A stretch of 64,000 nucleotides of DNA from Trematomus loennbergii (taxonomy: Eukaryota; Chordata; Actinopteri; Perciformes; Nototheniidae), in the NCBI GenBank assembly GCA_012861695.1, contig JAAOOA010000097.1, positions 412,001-476,000 on the forward strand, given 5' to 3'. The translations under genes were made by a program, and so were the position numbers. This document shows positions 1-11,775 of the stretch, piece after piece (position 1 is the stretch's first letter; each line of letters begins with the position of its first letter). The notes under the pieces were generated by a model. It was not told the DNA's origin. It ran no database searches and was given only the letters and a program-made list of their open reading frames with translations.

Positions 1-1616
1 ATCTCTTCACTCAGGTATTTTTCCAGAGGCCCTGAAAACTGCAGTCATTAAACCGCTCTTAAAAAAGAATAATCTAGATGCCTCAGTAATGAACAATACA
101 GGCCAATATCAAACCTGCCATTTCTAGGTAAAATCATTGAAAAAGTTGTATTTCAACAGTTGAGTAACTTCTTGCATTTAAATAACTGTTTGGATGTGTT
201 CCAGTCAGGATTTCGTCCAAACCACAGCACTGAGACTGCTCTTGTAAAGGTCTTCAATGACATCCACTTAAACACAGACAGTGGCAGAACTTCAGTGTTA
301 GTATTATTAGATCTCAGTGCTGCGTTTGACACTGTTGACCACAACATATTACTAGACCGACTAGAAAACTGGGTGGGACTTTCGGCAACAGTTCTAAATT
401 GGTTTGAGTCCTACTTAAAGGACAGAAAAAACTTTTTTCTATAGGTAAATACACATCTGAGTTGACAAATATGACATGTGGGGTACCTCAAGGCTCCATC
501 TTGGGGCCTCTTCTCTTTAACATCTACATGCTACCACTGGCTCAGATAATGAAAAACAACAAAATAAGTTACCATAGCTATGCGGATGACACACAAATTT
601 ACGTAACAATTTCACCAGGAGATTATGCTCCAATTCAAACACTGAGTAAGTGCATTGAACAAATCAATGACTGGATGTGTCAGAACTTTCTCCAATTAAA
701 CAAAGATAAAACTGAGGTAATGGTTTTTGGAGCCAAGGCAGAACGTATAAAAGTTAGCGCTGAGCTTCAGTCTGCAATGTTCAAAACAACAGATAAAGCC
801 AGAAATCTAGGTGTAGTCATGGACTCTGACCTGAGTTTCAACAGTCACATTAAAACAGTTACTAAATCAGCCTACTATCACCTAAAGAACATATCTAGGA
901 TTAAAGGACTAATGTCACAGCAGGATTTGGAAAAACTTGTCCATGCTTTTATCTTCAGTAGACTCGACTACTGCAATGGTGTCTTTACAGGCCTCACTAA
1001 AAAATCTATTAGAAAGCTGCAGCTAATTCAGAACGCCGCTGCTCGAGTCCTCACTAACACTAAGAAAGTGGATCACATCACTCCTGTTCTGAAGTCCTTA
1101 CACTGGCTTCCTGTGTGTCAAAGAATAGATTTCAAAATATTGTTGCTGGTTTATAAAGCTTTGAATGGTTTAGGCCCAAAATACATGTCTGACCTACTGC
1201 TAAATTATGAACCATCCAGAACTCTCAGGTCTTCAGGGACTGGTCAGCTTTCTGTCCCCAGAGTCAGAACTAAACATGGAAAGCAGCATTCAGTTATTAT
1301 GCTCCAAATATCTGGAACAAACTCCCAGAAACCTGCAGGTCCGCTGCAACTCTTACTACTTTTAAATCCAGGCTGAAGACTTTTCTTTTTGCCGCTGCTT
1401 TTAATTGAACTATTCACATCTTAAACTGCACTGTAACTTTTAACTTTTATCCATGTATTTTTTCTTTTAATGTTTATTTTATTATCTTTTCTTTTTAATG
1501 ACTGATTTTAAATGCCATTTTTAAAATGTCTTCCATTTTTGTAAAGCACTTTGAATTACCTTGTGTTGAAAGGTGCTATATAAATAAACTTGCCTTGCCT
1601 TGCCTTGCCTTGCCTT
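1..1616 (+). mobile_element. L2-like non-LTR retrotransposon, 3' part (reverse transcriptase and tail)
   Basis: The window opens inside a LINE reverse transcriptase. Visible RT blocks are SGFRPNHSTETAL, LDLSAAFDTVDH, GVPQGSILGPLLF and the catalytic YADDTQIYV, followed by the C-terminal part with LHWLPVCQRI. These blocks are typical of the L2/CR1 group of fish LINEs. The frame is broken at about 100, at about 444 (stop) and near 1300, so the copy is dead. The 3' end carries GTGCTATATAAATAAA and then about four (CTTGC) pentamer repeats, the usual short tandem tail of L2-type elements. The 5' end lies outside the window, so no target-site duplication can be checked. The element ends inside a retroviral env, so it inserted into an older provirus. 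Placement in L2 rather than a neighbouring clade is from motif memory. Confidence 0.85.
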
Positions 1617-1619
1617 GCT

Positions 1620-2503
1620 TCCAGAGCGGAGGAGGGTTTTCACCCTCTGACGATGTGGGCCACAGCGACTGTAACACCGTAGTAAAGATCAAGTTAACCA
1701 GAACTCCCCTTCCAGAGAGGGTTTACTTGGTTTGTGGTAACAAAGCCTACGGTTGCATGCCTTATGATACTTTTGATGGCACCTGTTATCTAGCCTATCT
1801 AATCCCTTTGATCCGTAAAGTAGAGACTGAGGAGATTGCAGCAATATTCCCTGCCCAACACAGAACTCGTAGAACCATCACAACAGGTCAGCAGCTGGCT
1901 AGCGCATTTCTGCCCTGGTACGGTATTTATGTTTCCCAGCAGGAAATTATAGCTCTCTCCAAGGTTGTGGAGAAGCACCTTAATGTATCCAACACAGCCA
2001 TGTTAGCTGAACACAAAGAACTGCAGGAAGTTAGAACAGTGGCATTACAGAATCGCATGGCACTGGATCTTCTACTAGCAGCACAGGGGGGTACATGCAA
2101 GGTGATTGGATCTGAGTGTTGTTCTTTCATCTCTGATGCCACACCTGAGGTCATGGATATGGCTCATGATACTGCTAGGGGAATAAAAGAATTGCACGAA
2201 GCTCATGGGTTTGCATTTGGGGATTTAACTGGAGCATTTGGGTCATGGGGAGGGGGGATTGTAAAATTCATTGTTACCATTTCAGTGTTTATCATAGGTG
2301 TGCTAATCCTGATAATAGGCCTAGTCACTGTAGTTAAACTAGTCCTGCGAAAGATTACCAAAGCCGCCCTCCAGGCCCCACAGAGACTAGTGGGGTACAC
2401 CACCGTTGATGACACCGTGATGATGTACGACGCCGAGCCTCCAGACCCGTGGGTCGCTGCCGTGGTTTCCGAACCATGGGTTCCCCCTTACAATGACCAA
2501 TGA
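1620..2503 (+). pseudogene. env: Endogenous retrovirus env, C-terminal part (end of SU and TM subunit)
   Basis: The open frame runs from within the LINE tail to a stop at 2501-2503; the env part begins at about 1620. It shows a basic furin-like cleavage site at about 1868-1880, a hydrophobic fusion-peptide-like stretch, a heptad-rich region and an immunosuppressive-domain-like segment. A CX6CC motif follows (Cys codons at 2096, 2117 and 2120). A membrane anchor lies at about 2260-2350 and a short cytoplasmic tail follows. CX6CC is the gamma-type arrangement that tethers SU to TM. The N-terminal surface unit is missing because the LINE interrupts it, so no functional envelope is encoded in the window. 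No gag or pol is present. The TM part has no internal stop, which suggests a fairly young copy or past constraint. Family assignment beyond gamma-type is not possible from the sequence alone. Confidence 0.85.
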
Positions 2504-3190
2504 ATTAAAATTGATGCTTAGATTAAAAAAGATATTTGACTTTTCCCTTTCAGGTTGTTACACTACACGACAAATATCTGATTTTTCCTTTTCAGATTTT
2601 GAACAATGTATTTGATTAAAATGAATGCATTGATTTTTCTAAGACTAAGTGCCTTACTCTTGACTAAAGCGTAATGAAGTAAACGTAAAGTAATCCTAAA
2701 ATTGAGGACACTGCAACTTTGTGGATTACAGATTGATCAAATCACCACTGTGAATGTTATGCCTTAGCTGGATCTCTTATGATCCTAAGTTTTAAATGCT
2801 TTTGACTAGTGATTGCCTTAAAGCAAATCTTTAAGCTGTTTCTGGTTTTGATTTTATAGTTTGATAAATGACATTAACTAATGGTTTAAAATGATAAAAG
2901 ATATTAGTTTAAAACAAATATTTTGCTATTAGGTATCTGTGTTTTATGTGTGTTTATTATTGTACTTATTGACAAAAGATGCTCCAAACACTGATGAGAG
3001 ATAATTGTTCCTATTATGATTGCCTGTATCAATCATTGTGATTGAATGTTTCAATCTTATTCTACTTTGTGATGTAATTGAATGTAAGGTGAGACCACAC
3101 TCGAATCTGAAGACGCCTATTGATTTAAGTATTGACCAGAATTATTAGACTAATGTTTTAAGGTTATCAAAATGATAAAAAGAGAGGAAC
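2504..3190 (+). other. Retroviral 3' non-coding stretch ending in a polypurine tract
   Basis: This AT-rich stretch follows the env stop and holds no open frame of note. It ends in a purine run (AAAAAGAGAGGAA, 3177-3189) directly before the putative LTR start TG at 3191. That is where a plus-strand primer site should sit. The assignment rests on position and composition. Confidence 0.5.
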
Positions 3191-3666
3191 TGTTAAGGAA
3201 TAATTCTTCTAGATATCTAACCTTTTACTCTGACATGTGTTATCTCCTCTAAGGAAAGGCCTTGGTGCCATATGTGTTGTTGTCACCAGTGTGTGACCGG
3301 TCAACTTGACTGGCACGAAGGGTAATTGTTTGGGAACACTGAAGCACTTCTTTATCGGTGTTTGTGGGCTCTAGGATGTGAAATCCTTGAGGCCATGAGC
3401 GTTGGACGCAGATGATTCAGTGTTTAGTCTACTCCTTCAGAGATGTTGATTTCTCTCTGTGAACCTGTTAAAAGGTCTAGCATAGAGAGAGGTTCTTCAG
3501 AATTGACGTGGCAACTCTACCGTGTGGTCAGAACCTCTGACTCTTTGACTTGTGATGTGAATCCTCCGGCCGAATACTCTGAATAAACCCATCAGTGTTT
3601 GACATCAAAGCTCCAACTCTCACCGTGTCTCCTTCCTGAGTCGGTGACTCCATGCATTACTACACA
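3191..3666 (+). mobile_element. Candidate 3' LTR of the endogenous retrovirus
   Basis: The segment begins TGTTAAGG right after the polypurine tract and ends TACTACACA, giving TGT...ACA termini about 476 bp apart. An AATAAA polyadenylation signal lies at 3582-3587 with about 80 bp of putative R/U5 after it, and a weak TTAAAAGG box is at about 3468. No second LTR is in the window to compare with, so the right edge is inferred from the terminal CA. Confidence 0.55.
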
Positions 3667-5143
3667 GAAGTTTCCTCCACAATTATATACAGTCTTTAAT
3701 TAACTATTAGTAGAGAATAACGACGAGTAAAGAATATACTTTATAGGGATCCTATTAATATCTAATAATACAATTATAAAATGCAATAACGTGCTTTAAC
3801 CAGTAGGTGTCCCTTTCCATCAGCTGTGCACCGTTATGGCATAAATACAGCATATCTACCAATTGGATCAAATATAAAAGTCAGCCGAATTAGTGTTGAT
3901 ACTGCAAGGAGACGTATTGTGTGAAAAGAAATGTAAGATGTTGTTTAATTGCTTATATATTTAAGATCCACGTCAAGTTTTCAGTTTTGGCGGCAGTTCC
4001 TGTTTGTCTAGAAGTCTTGTCATCAGGGCTCTATAAATAGAGTTAACTACGGCAAATATGTCATATTTAATGCAGCCGAAACGTGTATTACAATGCCGTT
4101 ATGTGATGACTTTCAAAGAGAAAAGCAAGCACACACTGAATAATGTATTATTTAATTATTTTATACAGTCTATGGTTGCTACAGAGGATTGTGGGTAATG
4201 CAATGTCTTCGGCCCATCCAAAACTCATAGAAAACGACTTGTTTCTCAGAATTGAAGGGGAAAACGTGACAAAAGCATTGTACACACACTAAAACCTATC
4301 AATGTCGTTTAATTAACAAGGATAATCTGGTGTTTTTGAGTTGATGAGTGGTGGAGATATCACTGTCAAATCAATCGACAGTAAGGGAATACTTACTTCC
4401 GGGTGTACAATTCTCCGTTATCCAATGGGAATGGACGCTCACATTGCCTTTAACAGCCTCCGACACAAACGAATGCCGTGCTTCCCTAAGCGTCAAATAC
4501 CGACGCCGATGGGAATACATTGCAATCAGTTGAAAGCTCTTTGCGTCCGTTTATGAAGCTGAAGGAGCCTCGGCGCGTCACAACTGGACGCCACGGGACC
4601 CTGACCAAGCGTCGCTCCTGGACGCTTAGGGAGTGAGAGTGTGTTGTCCCGGGCTGCGACCCGACAACATGTGCGTTTCTGCTGCTCATTAAAGCTAACT
4701 TCGTACCTTCGATGCACCGCCTCCGACTCCCTTCTCTCGGCACTACAAACTATTATATTCTTGCCGTCAGTTTCAGTCGGTCCAGTCCACACTAATGTAA
4801 ACAGCAGCGCGCTGGTCTCGTGAGAAACGGAGAGTGGAACAACCAATCACATCTTCATTATTCTCTTGAAATGTAAATGTGCCCATTCGCTCTCACTGCG
4901 CCTCATACGTGCAACTTTGAACACCTTCAATATATGCCGCATTAATGGATTTGGCCTGCATTCACCACATCTGGGCTGAATTAAACACGTATTATTTAAG
5001 TCCTGTGTGTTTATTAGAGGCCATGTAAGCAGGCCACATCATGCCAGCGTTGCTTTCACGAGACATACAAGCCACAAACTGGAAATCGAAACATGCCACA
5101 ACCTGAGGGACAGTGAATGAGAAACACAGACACACCCACCTTG
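3667..5143. other. Intergenic DNA without recognised genes
   Basis: Only short open frames occur, and none resembles a known protein. A GC-richer island at about 4380-4830 contains overlapping shadow frames on both strands but no convincing exon with splice sites. Confidence 0.5.
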
Positions 5144-5166
5144 AGGGAGGGAGAGAGAGGAGAGAG

Positions 5167-5214
<48 letters not shown>
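5144..5214. repeat. (GA)n microsatellite
   Basis: Nearly pure GA repeat of about 70 bp. The Arg/Glu-rich open frame over it is a shadow of the repeat. Confidence 0.95.
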
Positions 5215-5215
<1 letters not shown>

Positions 5216-5590
5216 CTGCTAGACACAACTCTTATTAATCCCCATACCGGACAATTGTTCTTTGTTCCAAATCGGAACCGGATTTCGGTTCCCGACCCTC
5301 ATCCCATCCCCAGCCACAGCCGTGGTCTTGACCGGTCTTGACATAACATCTCGAGTCCTATAGGTCCGATACAGAGATAAGACCAATACCGTTAAAAAGT
5401 GATCTGGAGACCGGTCTCGAGTACTACAACACCAGCAAATATTCTCATACTAATGTTTATTAATTATTGCGTCTGACGTTGTCGTGACGTCGCCTGTATT
5501 CTACGTCAACCTAATACAAATTGATGGAGGCGTTGGCGCACGTTAGTTCTCCGTCAGCTTAGTTGTGCGGTCTTTGGCACTAACCACCTC

Positions 5591-5596
<6 letters not shown>
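5215..5596. repeat. Probable interspersed repeat fragment, unclassified
   Basis: The stretch contains the motif CCGGTCTCGAGTACTACAAC (about 5412-5431), which I recognise as a common end of fish interspersed repeats. No terminal inverted repeat or target-site duplication could be delimited. Confidence 0.35.
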
Positions 5597-5624
<28 letters not shown>

Positions 5625-5642
5625 ACACACACACACCACACA

Positions 5643-5697
<55 letters not shown>

Positions 5698-5706
5698 ACA
5701 CACACA
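5597..5706. repeat. (CA)n microsatellite
   Basis: About 110 bp of CA repeats with a few CC interruptions. Confidence 0.95.
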
Positions 5707-5811
5707 GCAGCAGCCCTTGCTACAAACTTAAATATGAAAAGGTTCAACTACCCACACACACATCATCTCGGCTCGCGCAGCACGCTCATAGGCATAGATT
5801 GCGCAATAATG

Positions 5812-6597
5812 TTAAAAAGCAGATCCTGGTGTTAACACTCACCCTGTTGTTCTCCTCCTGCTCTGTCGAAGTGAGTCTGGCAGTCTGACTTCATACTTCC
5901 ACTTTAACACCCTCACCTGTCTGTAGCTCCTCCCTTTGTTTCATAACCAGCCTCATCACGTGGACAGGTACACAAACAGGGATTATTTTAAATTACTCTC
6001 ACAGTAAGACAGTTCCAAAAACATGTATAAGAAAGTTAGAAAATACAAGCAGCTAAAAACAAGCAAGTATAAATGATAATACCACAAAGTGAAAACAAAT
6101 CAATAAACATCCTGCATTCAAAACCTTACTTGTGAGGTTGTTTTGGGTACTCTAGTGTTAACTGTGCAATATATTGTTCCATATTATATATATTTGTTTG
6201 AGGAATAATATTACTGGTGCATGAATGCACAAATTGCATAGTGTAGATTATTTGAACTCCTTTATATACTCTTGGTTTGTTAAATGCATTGCTGCAGATT
6301 CTATGAGATCAATATATGTGTGTAGCTTTGTCCTGTGATAACCACGTATCTTTAAAAAGTCAACCTTTCATGAGTTTTTCAGAAAAACAGCCTGTTTTCA
6401 GCTTTGAGACGGTGCATTTTCAAGCTGATCCAAGAGGCTTTTTAAAGGCATATAGCTTAAGGAGGAGAACTGCCTCAACACATAAATAAATACTGGATCC
6501 TAGTTCATCATAAACATTTAAAATCATCTGGAGATACGTGGTTATCACTGGACAGGAGGGGGAAGAACATCTGTAATCTTAAAGTAACTAAAGCTGT
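5812..6597 (-). pseudogene. Orphan 5' end of a third NLRP1-like gene copy
   Basis: This segment is nearly identical to 30120-30909, the first exon and upstream flank of NLRP1-like gene A. It contains the exon-1 donor (GTGAGT on the minus strand, exon edge at 5843). An 8-nt shortfall relative to copy A shifts the frame of the small ATG in that exon. The sequence to its left, where exon 2 and the rest of the gene should lie, is unrelated. It is therefore a truncated remnant of another unit of the tandem array. It carries the presumed promoter region but no coding body. Confidence 0.75.
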
Positions 6598-8097
6598 CAC
6601 ACAAATGTAGTCGGGTAAAAAGTGAAATAATTACCTCTGAGATGTAGTGAAGAAGTGTACAGCTGATACCTTGAATTCGTACTAAAGTACAGAACTTGAG
6701 TATCAGTACTTAGTTACTATTTTCAGTAACCATGCCAGAGGTGAGAGGTTGGAGCAGGTTGCGTCCCAGGTGTGAAGGTCTGCAATCATAAAGTGGTGTC
6801 AATATGTGGAGATGATTCGCTAACAAAACGTTTAACTATCAGAAACTATACTAAACTTATTTGCAACAGAAATGATTTTCTGCAATAATCCAAAATCACA
6901 TGGAGAAATGACACTGAAATGACAGACACTAGTCAGCAGAAAGTAATTAAAACAATAATTCCAAAAATATGCAAAACATATATATCTTAAAATATATTTT
7001 AAGATCATGTTTAGTCGTCTGATTCGTCTGCACATTGCTGTTTTAGTCTGCGTTCTTCTAATTAGTGTCTACACTGTGCATATTGAGCCGTTTTGAGCGA
7101 TGGGGGCAAGACCCTCTCTCTGCTGTCAAAATGAACGTGTACTGTAAAAACTACACTGCGCCTGCTCAGAGTCTTTTTGAATTCAATGTGTGCGGCAAAT
7201 AAATAATCACAAGTGGGGTACATTTCTGGCAACCCTACTAAACGTCATCTCATAATTCAGAGCCGATTGGCTGTAAGTACGTGTGCCACGAAAAGTGTAG
7301 TGTGAAGAGGAGACGAGAGAGAGCTGTTACGGCTGGAGGGTACGCAGGACCCAAATGCAGAGAATAGGTTTGAAAACAGGAATCCTTTATTTCCAGAACC
7401 AGGCCAGGCAAACAAAGTCAAACTAGGCAAGGCAAGACAAAACATAAAGTCACTCAGAAAATAAATCCTTCCAACAACGTTAAGAATCTCACAAAGACTA
7501 ACAGAAAAAGCAGAACCTAAATGCACACAGGACTAATCAAACACACAAGACACAGATGAGGAGGGAGGAGAAAACACAGGGCACACTATCAGGTAATCAG
7601 GCAGGAGGGAACACAGAGACAGGAAGCAACAGCAACACGGGGGGGGGGGGTGAACTATTTTCAAACCAAAACAGAAAACACTTCCTTTTTTTTAAATGTC
7701 ACTTCCTTTTTTTTAAATGTGACTTCTGTTTTTTGATTGTTACTTTTTTCCCAGAATGTGGCTTTTCTTTTTAAATCATTTTGTGACATGCACACTGAAG
7801 AGACTTGCAATTATTTGCCCCAGACTTCTGCTTTCAGAGTTAATTATGAAATGATTACCCTATTCAATAATAATCCAATGCAGAGGCAATAATGTAAATA
7901 ATACATTATTTTATATATAAAACGCTACTGCACATTTTAGACCCTAATGATTTAAATAAGGGCTATAAAAGTGTTTCCTGCTGGATGGTTTATTTAGCTT
8001 ATTTAGATGATTTACAGACGTCTCTTTCCCATGTAACTCAATGAGAAAAGGTCTTTTGGGCCAAAATGACGTCACTGGTGGCTACGGACATTCCACA
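6598..8097. other. Repeat-rich intergenic DNA
   Basis: The part at about 6640-6740 looks like a fish non-autonomous repeat with GTACTTAGTTACT-type motifs. An LTR-like fragment is listed separately. No coding exon was recognised. Confidence 0.45.
7325..7650 (-). repeat. LTR-like repeat fragment
   Basis: It begins TGTTACGG and has GGACCCAAATGCAGAG followed by CCTTTATTTCC (AATAAA on the minus strand). This arrangement resembles the solo LTR at 10688-11161. It fades into a G-run near 7640, and its right end is not defined. Confidence 0.35.
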
Positions 8098-9152
8098 TAG
8101 AGAGCTGAAGTCCCTCCCTTTCCGGGGGAACTCCATGGGACCTTATTTTGGAAAAATGATGTATTGAAGTCAATGGGGAGAGAAAGATTATCTTTCGATC
8201 CCGTTTGAATTGTGCCACGAATTACACTATGATGTTTGTCAATTTAAAAGATAATTTTGCAAGTCAAGTTTTTTTTCGTAAAACTGTGAAGTAACACTTT
8301 CTTTTGTGTGAAACCGCTCGATGAACTACATCTCTGGTCTCACATAACACACGCCACCAACACCAAGCTGGCCGTACGTTAGCACGTTTAACCTCTTTCT
8401 TTTCAGAATGAGGCGAAAAGTATTAAACCAGGAGAAAATCACTACAAGTCTGGGCATGTTGAGGGGAGTTAGTCGGTTCCGTAAGAGCCGAGGTGAGTGT
8501 TAAACAAGTGTAATGTGTAATTTCAGCTAGCTAACATTAGCTAACAAGGAACACTCCTGTGTTTTGTTTGAGCTACTAATTTTCTCGTTAAGAACTGCGT
8601 GATCGCTGTGTATGCTGTGGATAACATTAGTGTTGGCAAGGACAAGGTACACAGAAAACTAGTTGCTAAAACACAGGAGTGTACCTTGTTAGCTAATGTT
8701 AGCTAGCTGACATTAACGTTACACATTACACTCGGTTAACACTCACAGAAACCTTGTACAGCCGGTCTCGCATGCTGGCTCTTACGGAACAGACTAACTC
8801 CCCTTTTGTGTAATAGAGACTCTCAACATGCCCAGACTGTAATGATTTCCACCTCCTTTAATACCTTTCACCTCATTCTGGTGTTGGTGACGTGTATTGT
8901 GCGAGACCAGAGATGTAGTTCATTGAGCGGTTTCACACACAAATAAGTGTTACTTCACAGTTTTACGACAAACTGTGTCTTTTTTTACTTGGAAATTATC
9001 TTTTAAATTGACAAACATCATATGTGTAATTTATGGCACAATTCAAACGGGATCAAAAGATAACTTTTCTCTCCCATTGACTTCAATACATAATCTTTCC
9101 GAAATAAGGTCCCATGGAGTTCCACCGGAAAGGGAGGGACTTCGGCTCTCTA
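8098..9152. mobile_element. Foldback DNA element with arms of about 470 bp
   Basis: Two long inverted arms, about 8098-8565 and 8668-9152, pair over most of their length and enclose a loop of about 100 bp. Both arms carry the same internal landmarks: TAGAGAGC at the tips, GGGAGGGACTTC (or its complement), TTCAAACGGGATC and GCTAGCTAACATTAGC near the loop. The arms differ by scattered substitutions and small indels, so this is an old element. No transposase was seen. The shape fits a non-autonomous foldback transposon with very long terminal inverted repeats. The flanks outside the arm tips do not match each other convincingly. Confidence 0.7.
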
Positions 9153-9370
9153 TAAAAACACAGGAAGTTTTCAAATGGACGAAATATAGAACTAATATTA
9201 CGTTTTACCATTCATAATAATGCCGTTGACACAGGTTGCATCTCTTCTCTTCACCACGACATGTCATAATGCCACATGTCAGATCTGCTGGTTTGCATAA
9301 CATCAAACTGGTTCCAGCTCTTCCAGTCCGAGGAGAGTCTGATTTCCTTCCTCTCTCTCTTATCTTTTAG

Positions 9371-9466
9371 GTCCTTGCTTCAAAGGTAGCGATCGAGGAA
9401 GGTTTTTCTCCGGAGAGAATCAATGATCTGGATCAAATCGTAGCGGGCGAAGATTTCCTTCAGTGA
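9371..9466 (+). pseudogene. Orphan last exon of inpp5k-like gene
   Basis: A TTTTAG acceptor precedes a 96-nt open segment that reads VLASKVAIEEGF...AGEDFLQ and stops at 9464-9466. The same exon closes the inpp5k-like gene at 45561-45656 with identical protein sequence. Here no upstream phosphatase exon is found within the 9.3 kb to the left. The exon is therefore the left edge of duplicated unit A, carried along with the NLRP1-like gene. Transcription on its own is unlikely. Confidence 0.8.
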
Positions 9467-10687
9467 TCGTCAGTGTGGTACGATCCAGATCCAGATCCAG
9501 AGAAACACAGCAGGATGTTTAACCTCACTGTGATTCCCTTTAGGCAGAATTATTGCCTGTTTATGCTGTTACATTTCCTCTGACCTCTGACCTCTGACAC
9601 TGTGACTCAGGGTCACTTCACTCCTTTTAAAATGAGACTTTCTCTACAGTCCTTCAACAAGTGGCTTAATCCCTGAGGAGAGGTTTTCTATGGAAACTCA
9701 GATTTAAATTGGTTAAACAGAAAGAGCTTTGATTTTGATTTAATGTTTGAGGTAATGAGGAATGTGAGGAAACAGAAAGTGAGGTATGTTGTCGGATTTG
9801 TTTAGATTAAGTATGTTTTAACACATGTAAATGCTGTGTAAACTCTGTGTGTTTATGATGAATATGTAATTAGATTGGAAAGGTGAAAGCACTCGACTGC
9901 TGCTGTAATGAGAGGAAAAAGGGAGCTGCAAAACACATCGATTTTTTTGTCATTTTGCAGCAAAATCAGCGATTCAATGTCAATTGTTTTACTTAGAAAA
10001 TATTAATTTGTATCCTCAAAGCCATTCCTGGGAAAAAACAACAAATTTCAATTATACCAGATTATACACAGGATACACCTTTATTAAAAGTACATATTTA
10101 GCTGTATTTTTCCACATCTAAGAAATGCTGTTTCTCACAATCCCGATGAATAAAAGTTAAAATATTTAAAGATATCTACATAATCAAACATTTACACATG
10201 TATACAAAGTCCCACATTAAGAGGCATCAATACAACTTGAAAATATAACGGCACAAGAGTCAATATATACAAAAATAACAGTCACTTATAAACAGATGAT
10301 GAATATGTTCATAGTCTTTGTTCAGGAGATAATCAGAGCTTTGAACTCACATTTAGGAGGAAAGGTTTGAAAAAGGAGAAGCTTCAACCAAAGATAAACA
10401 TTAGGTTTCAAAGTCTGTGGGAACATTTATATTTCAGAGGTTTAGTTTGGCAGAAATACAACTTTTATTACTTCCAGCGCTGCAGACTGCATGTTAGCAT
10501 AGCATTGATAGTGAAGAAAATACATTTTAAAGAACGATGATACCAGTTTTTCTACATCGTTGTTGCACTGTTCACATTTCAAAAGTAGTTTGGATTCATT
10601 TAGAAGTATTAATATTGGATAAAGATTATAATTAAACCCTTTAAAATCATAATCATAATGAAAATACACCTTTTTTCTCTTACCTGT
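9467..10687. other. 3' flank of the inpp5k-like last exon, shared with unit B
   Basis: The stretch aligns along its whole length with 45657-46880. It holds the 3' untranslated region and the convergent intergenic DNA; an AATAAA lies near 10150. No coding exon was recognised. Confidence 0.6.
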
Positions 10688-11161
10688 TGTCACAAACGAG
10701 CTGAGGACCAAAATGCAAAACACGGGGAAACCAGGGATAGTCTGTAACCAGCTTTATTGAAGGCAATAACTGGTAGGAGACGAAAAGGCAGTAGTAGGCC
10801 AAGGGCTGGTCGGGGACAGGCGAGGGTTCCAGGAGGAGGCAAGACGGGAGTCGCAGGTACAGACCGGGTCAGGGAGCAGGCGTGGCAGAATAGTCCGGGT
10901 ACAGGCAGGGTCAGGAATCAGGCGAGGCAGGCAGGTCAGGGACAGGCAGGGTCGGAACCGGGAGAGCAATCTGTGAAGTAATGCTGGAAAGACTGGCATG
11001 CTGCAAAGTACGATCTGGCACTGAGTGGAGAGTGAAGTGGGCCTATATACTACTGGAGCTGATGGGTGTAACAGAGTGAAAGAAAGAGACAGGGTGTGGC
11101 TACCAGGTGACTAAGGAATGTTAATGCAGAAAATAGGTGAGTGAGAAAGCAGACTGTGACA
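10688..11161 (-). mobile_element. Solo LTR, specific to unit A
   Basis: The element starts TGTCACAAAC and ends GACTGTGACA, giving matching TGTCACA/TGTGACA ends. It is flanked by a perfect 5-bp duplication CCTGT (10683-10687 and 11162-11166). Unit B has the uninterrupted empty site (TTACCTGTAGTGCC, about 46874). TTTATT near 10753 gives AATAAA on the minus strand. Ends, target duplication and size fit a solo LTR of a Gypsy-like or retroviral element. Confidence 0.8.
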
Positions 11162-11775
11162 CCTGTAGTGCCAGTCATACATTTCTATGGTCATATTTTT
11201 AATATATTGGTTGTAGAAACGTCCGATAATTAGCACTACAGCTAAGAGAGAAGATATAAACCTTACTTTGTATTCGTTGTAATGTATAGGGGGAACTGAG
11301 GAGGTGATATCGACTAAAAAAGTCACTCTTAATTTAGAAAAATAAAAATAAATAAACGATAAGAAATACGATAACAGAGAAATTACAAAGAAAAACCTTT
11401 TAGATTTAGTAATTGTCATATAAGAAAATGCAGATTTAATAACAGAGTTTCGTTCTTGAATCGACTTTCTTTTCTCCAGGAAGCTCAACAGAGAACGTTT
11501 TGGCCGAACTAAAACATTTCTGATTTTACATAAAATGAAAGACATTCACAGTTAAGAATTATCTATAAATTATTAATGCCATAAATGATTGAATGTACTC
11601 AACCCACTAAAAGGAGTTATTCTCAAATAATCTGGAAATTACGTTGCAAAAAAAATAATTAGGTTGTCGGGATTTTTGAGTTTTTTTCTCTTCTTTGCGA
11701 AACGCTTCTGTGTCAAATGTCCTACTTGGGTTGCCGTACGTAGCTCTCAAAATGGCAGATGTCGGGAAGTCAGAG
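11162..11775. other. Intergenic DNA shared with unit B
   Basis: It aligns to about 46880-47052 and 48165-48590. Unit B has an extra 1.1-kb segment between these two blocks. No gene was seen. Confidence 0.5.

Noticed and set aside
1620..2503. A domesticated, conserved fish env gene
   Set aside because: The TM part is open, but the surface part is destroyed by a LINE and a candidate LTR follows, so an ordinary provirus remnant is the simpler reading. Identity to any known captured env could not be tested.
4341..4846. Overlapping small frames in a GC-richer island as a possible gene
   Set aside because: Frames on both strands are similar in length, show no known motif, and lack clear splice sites.
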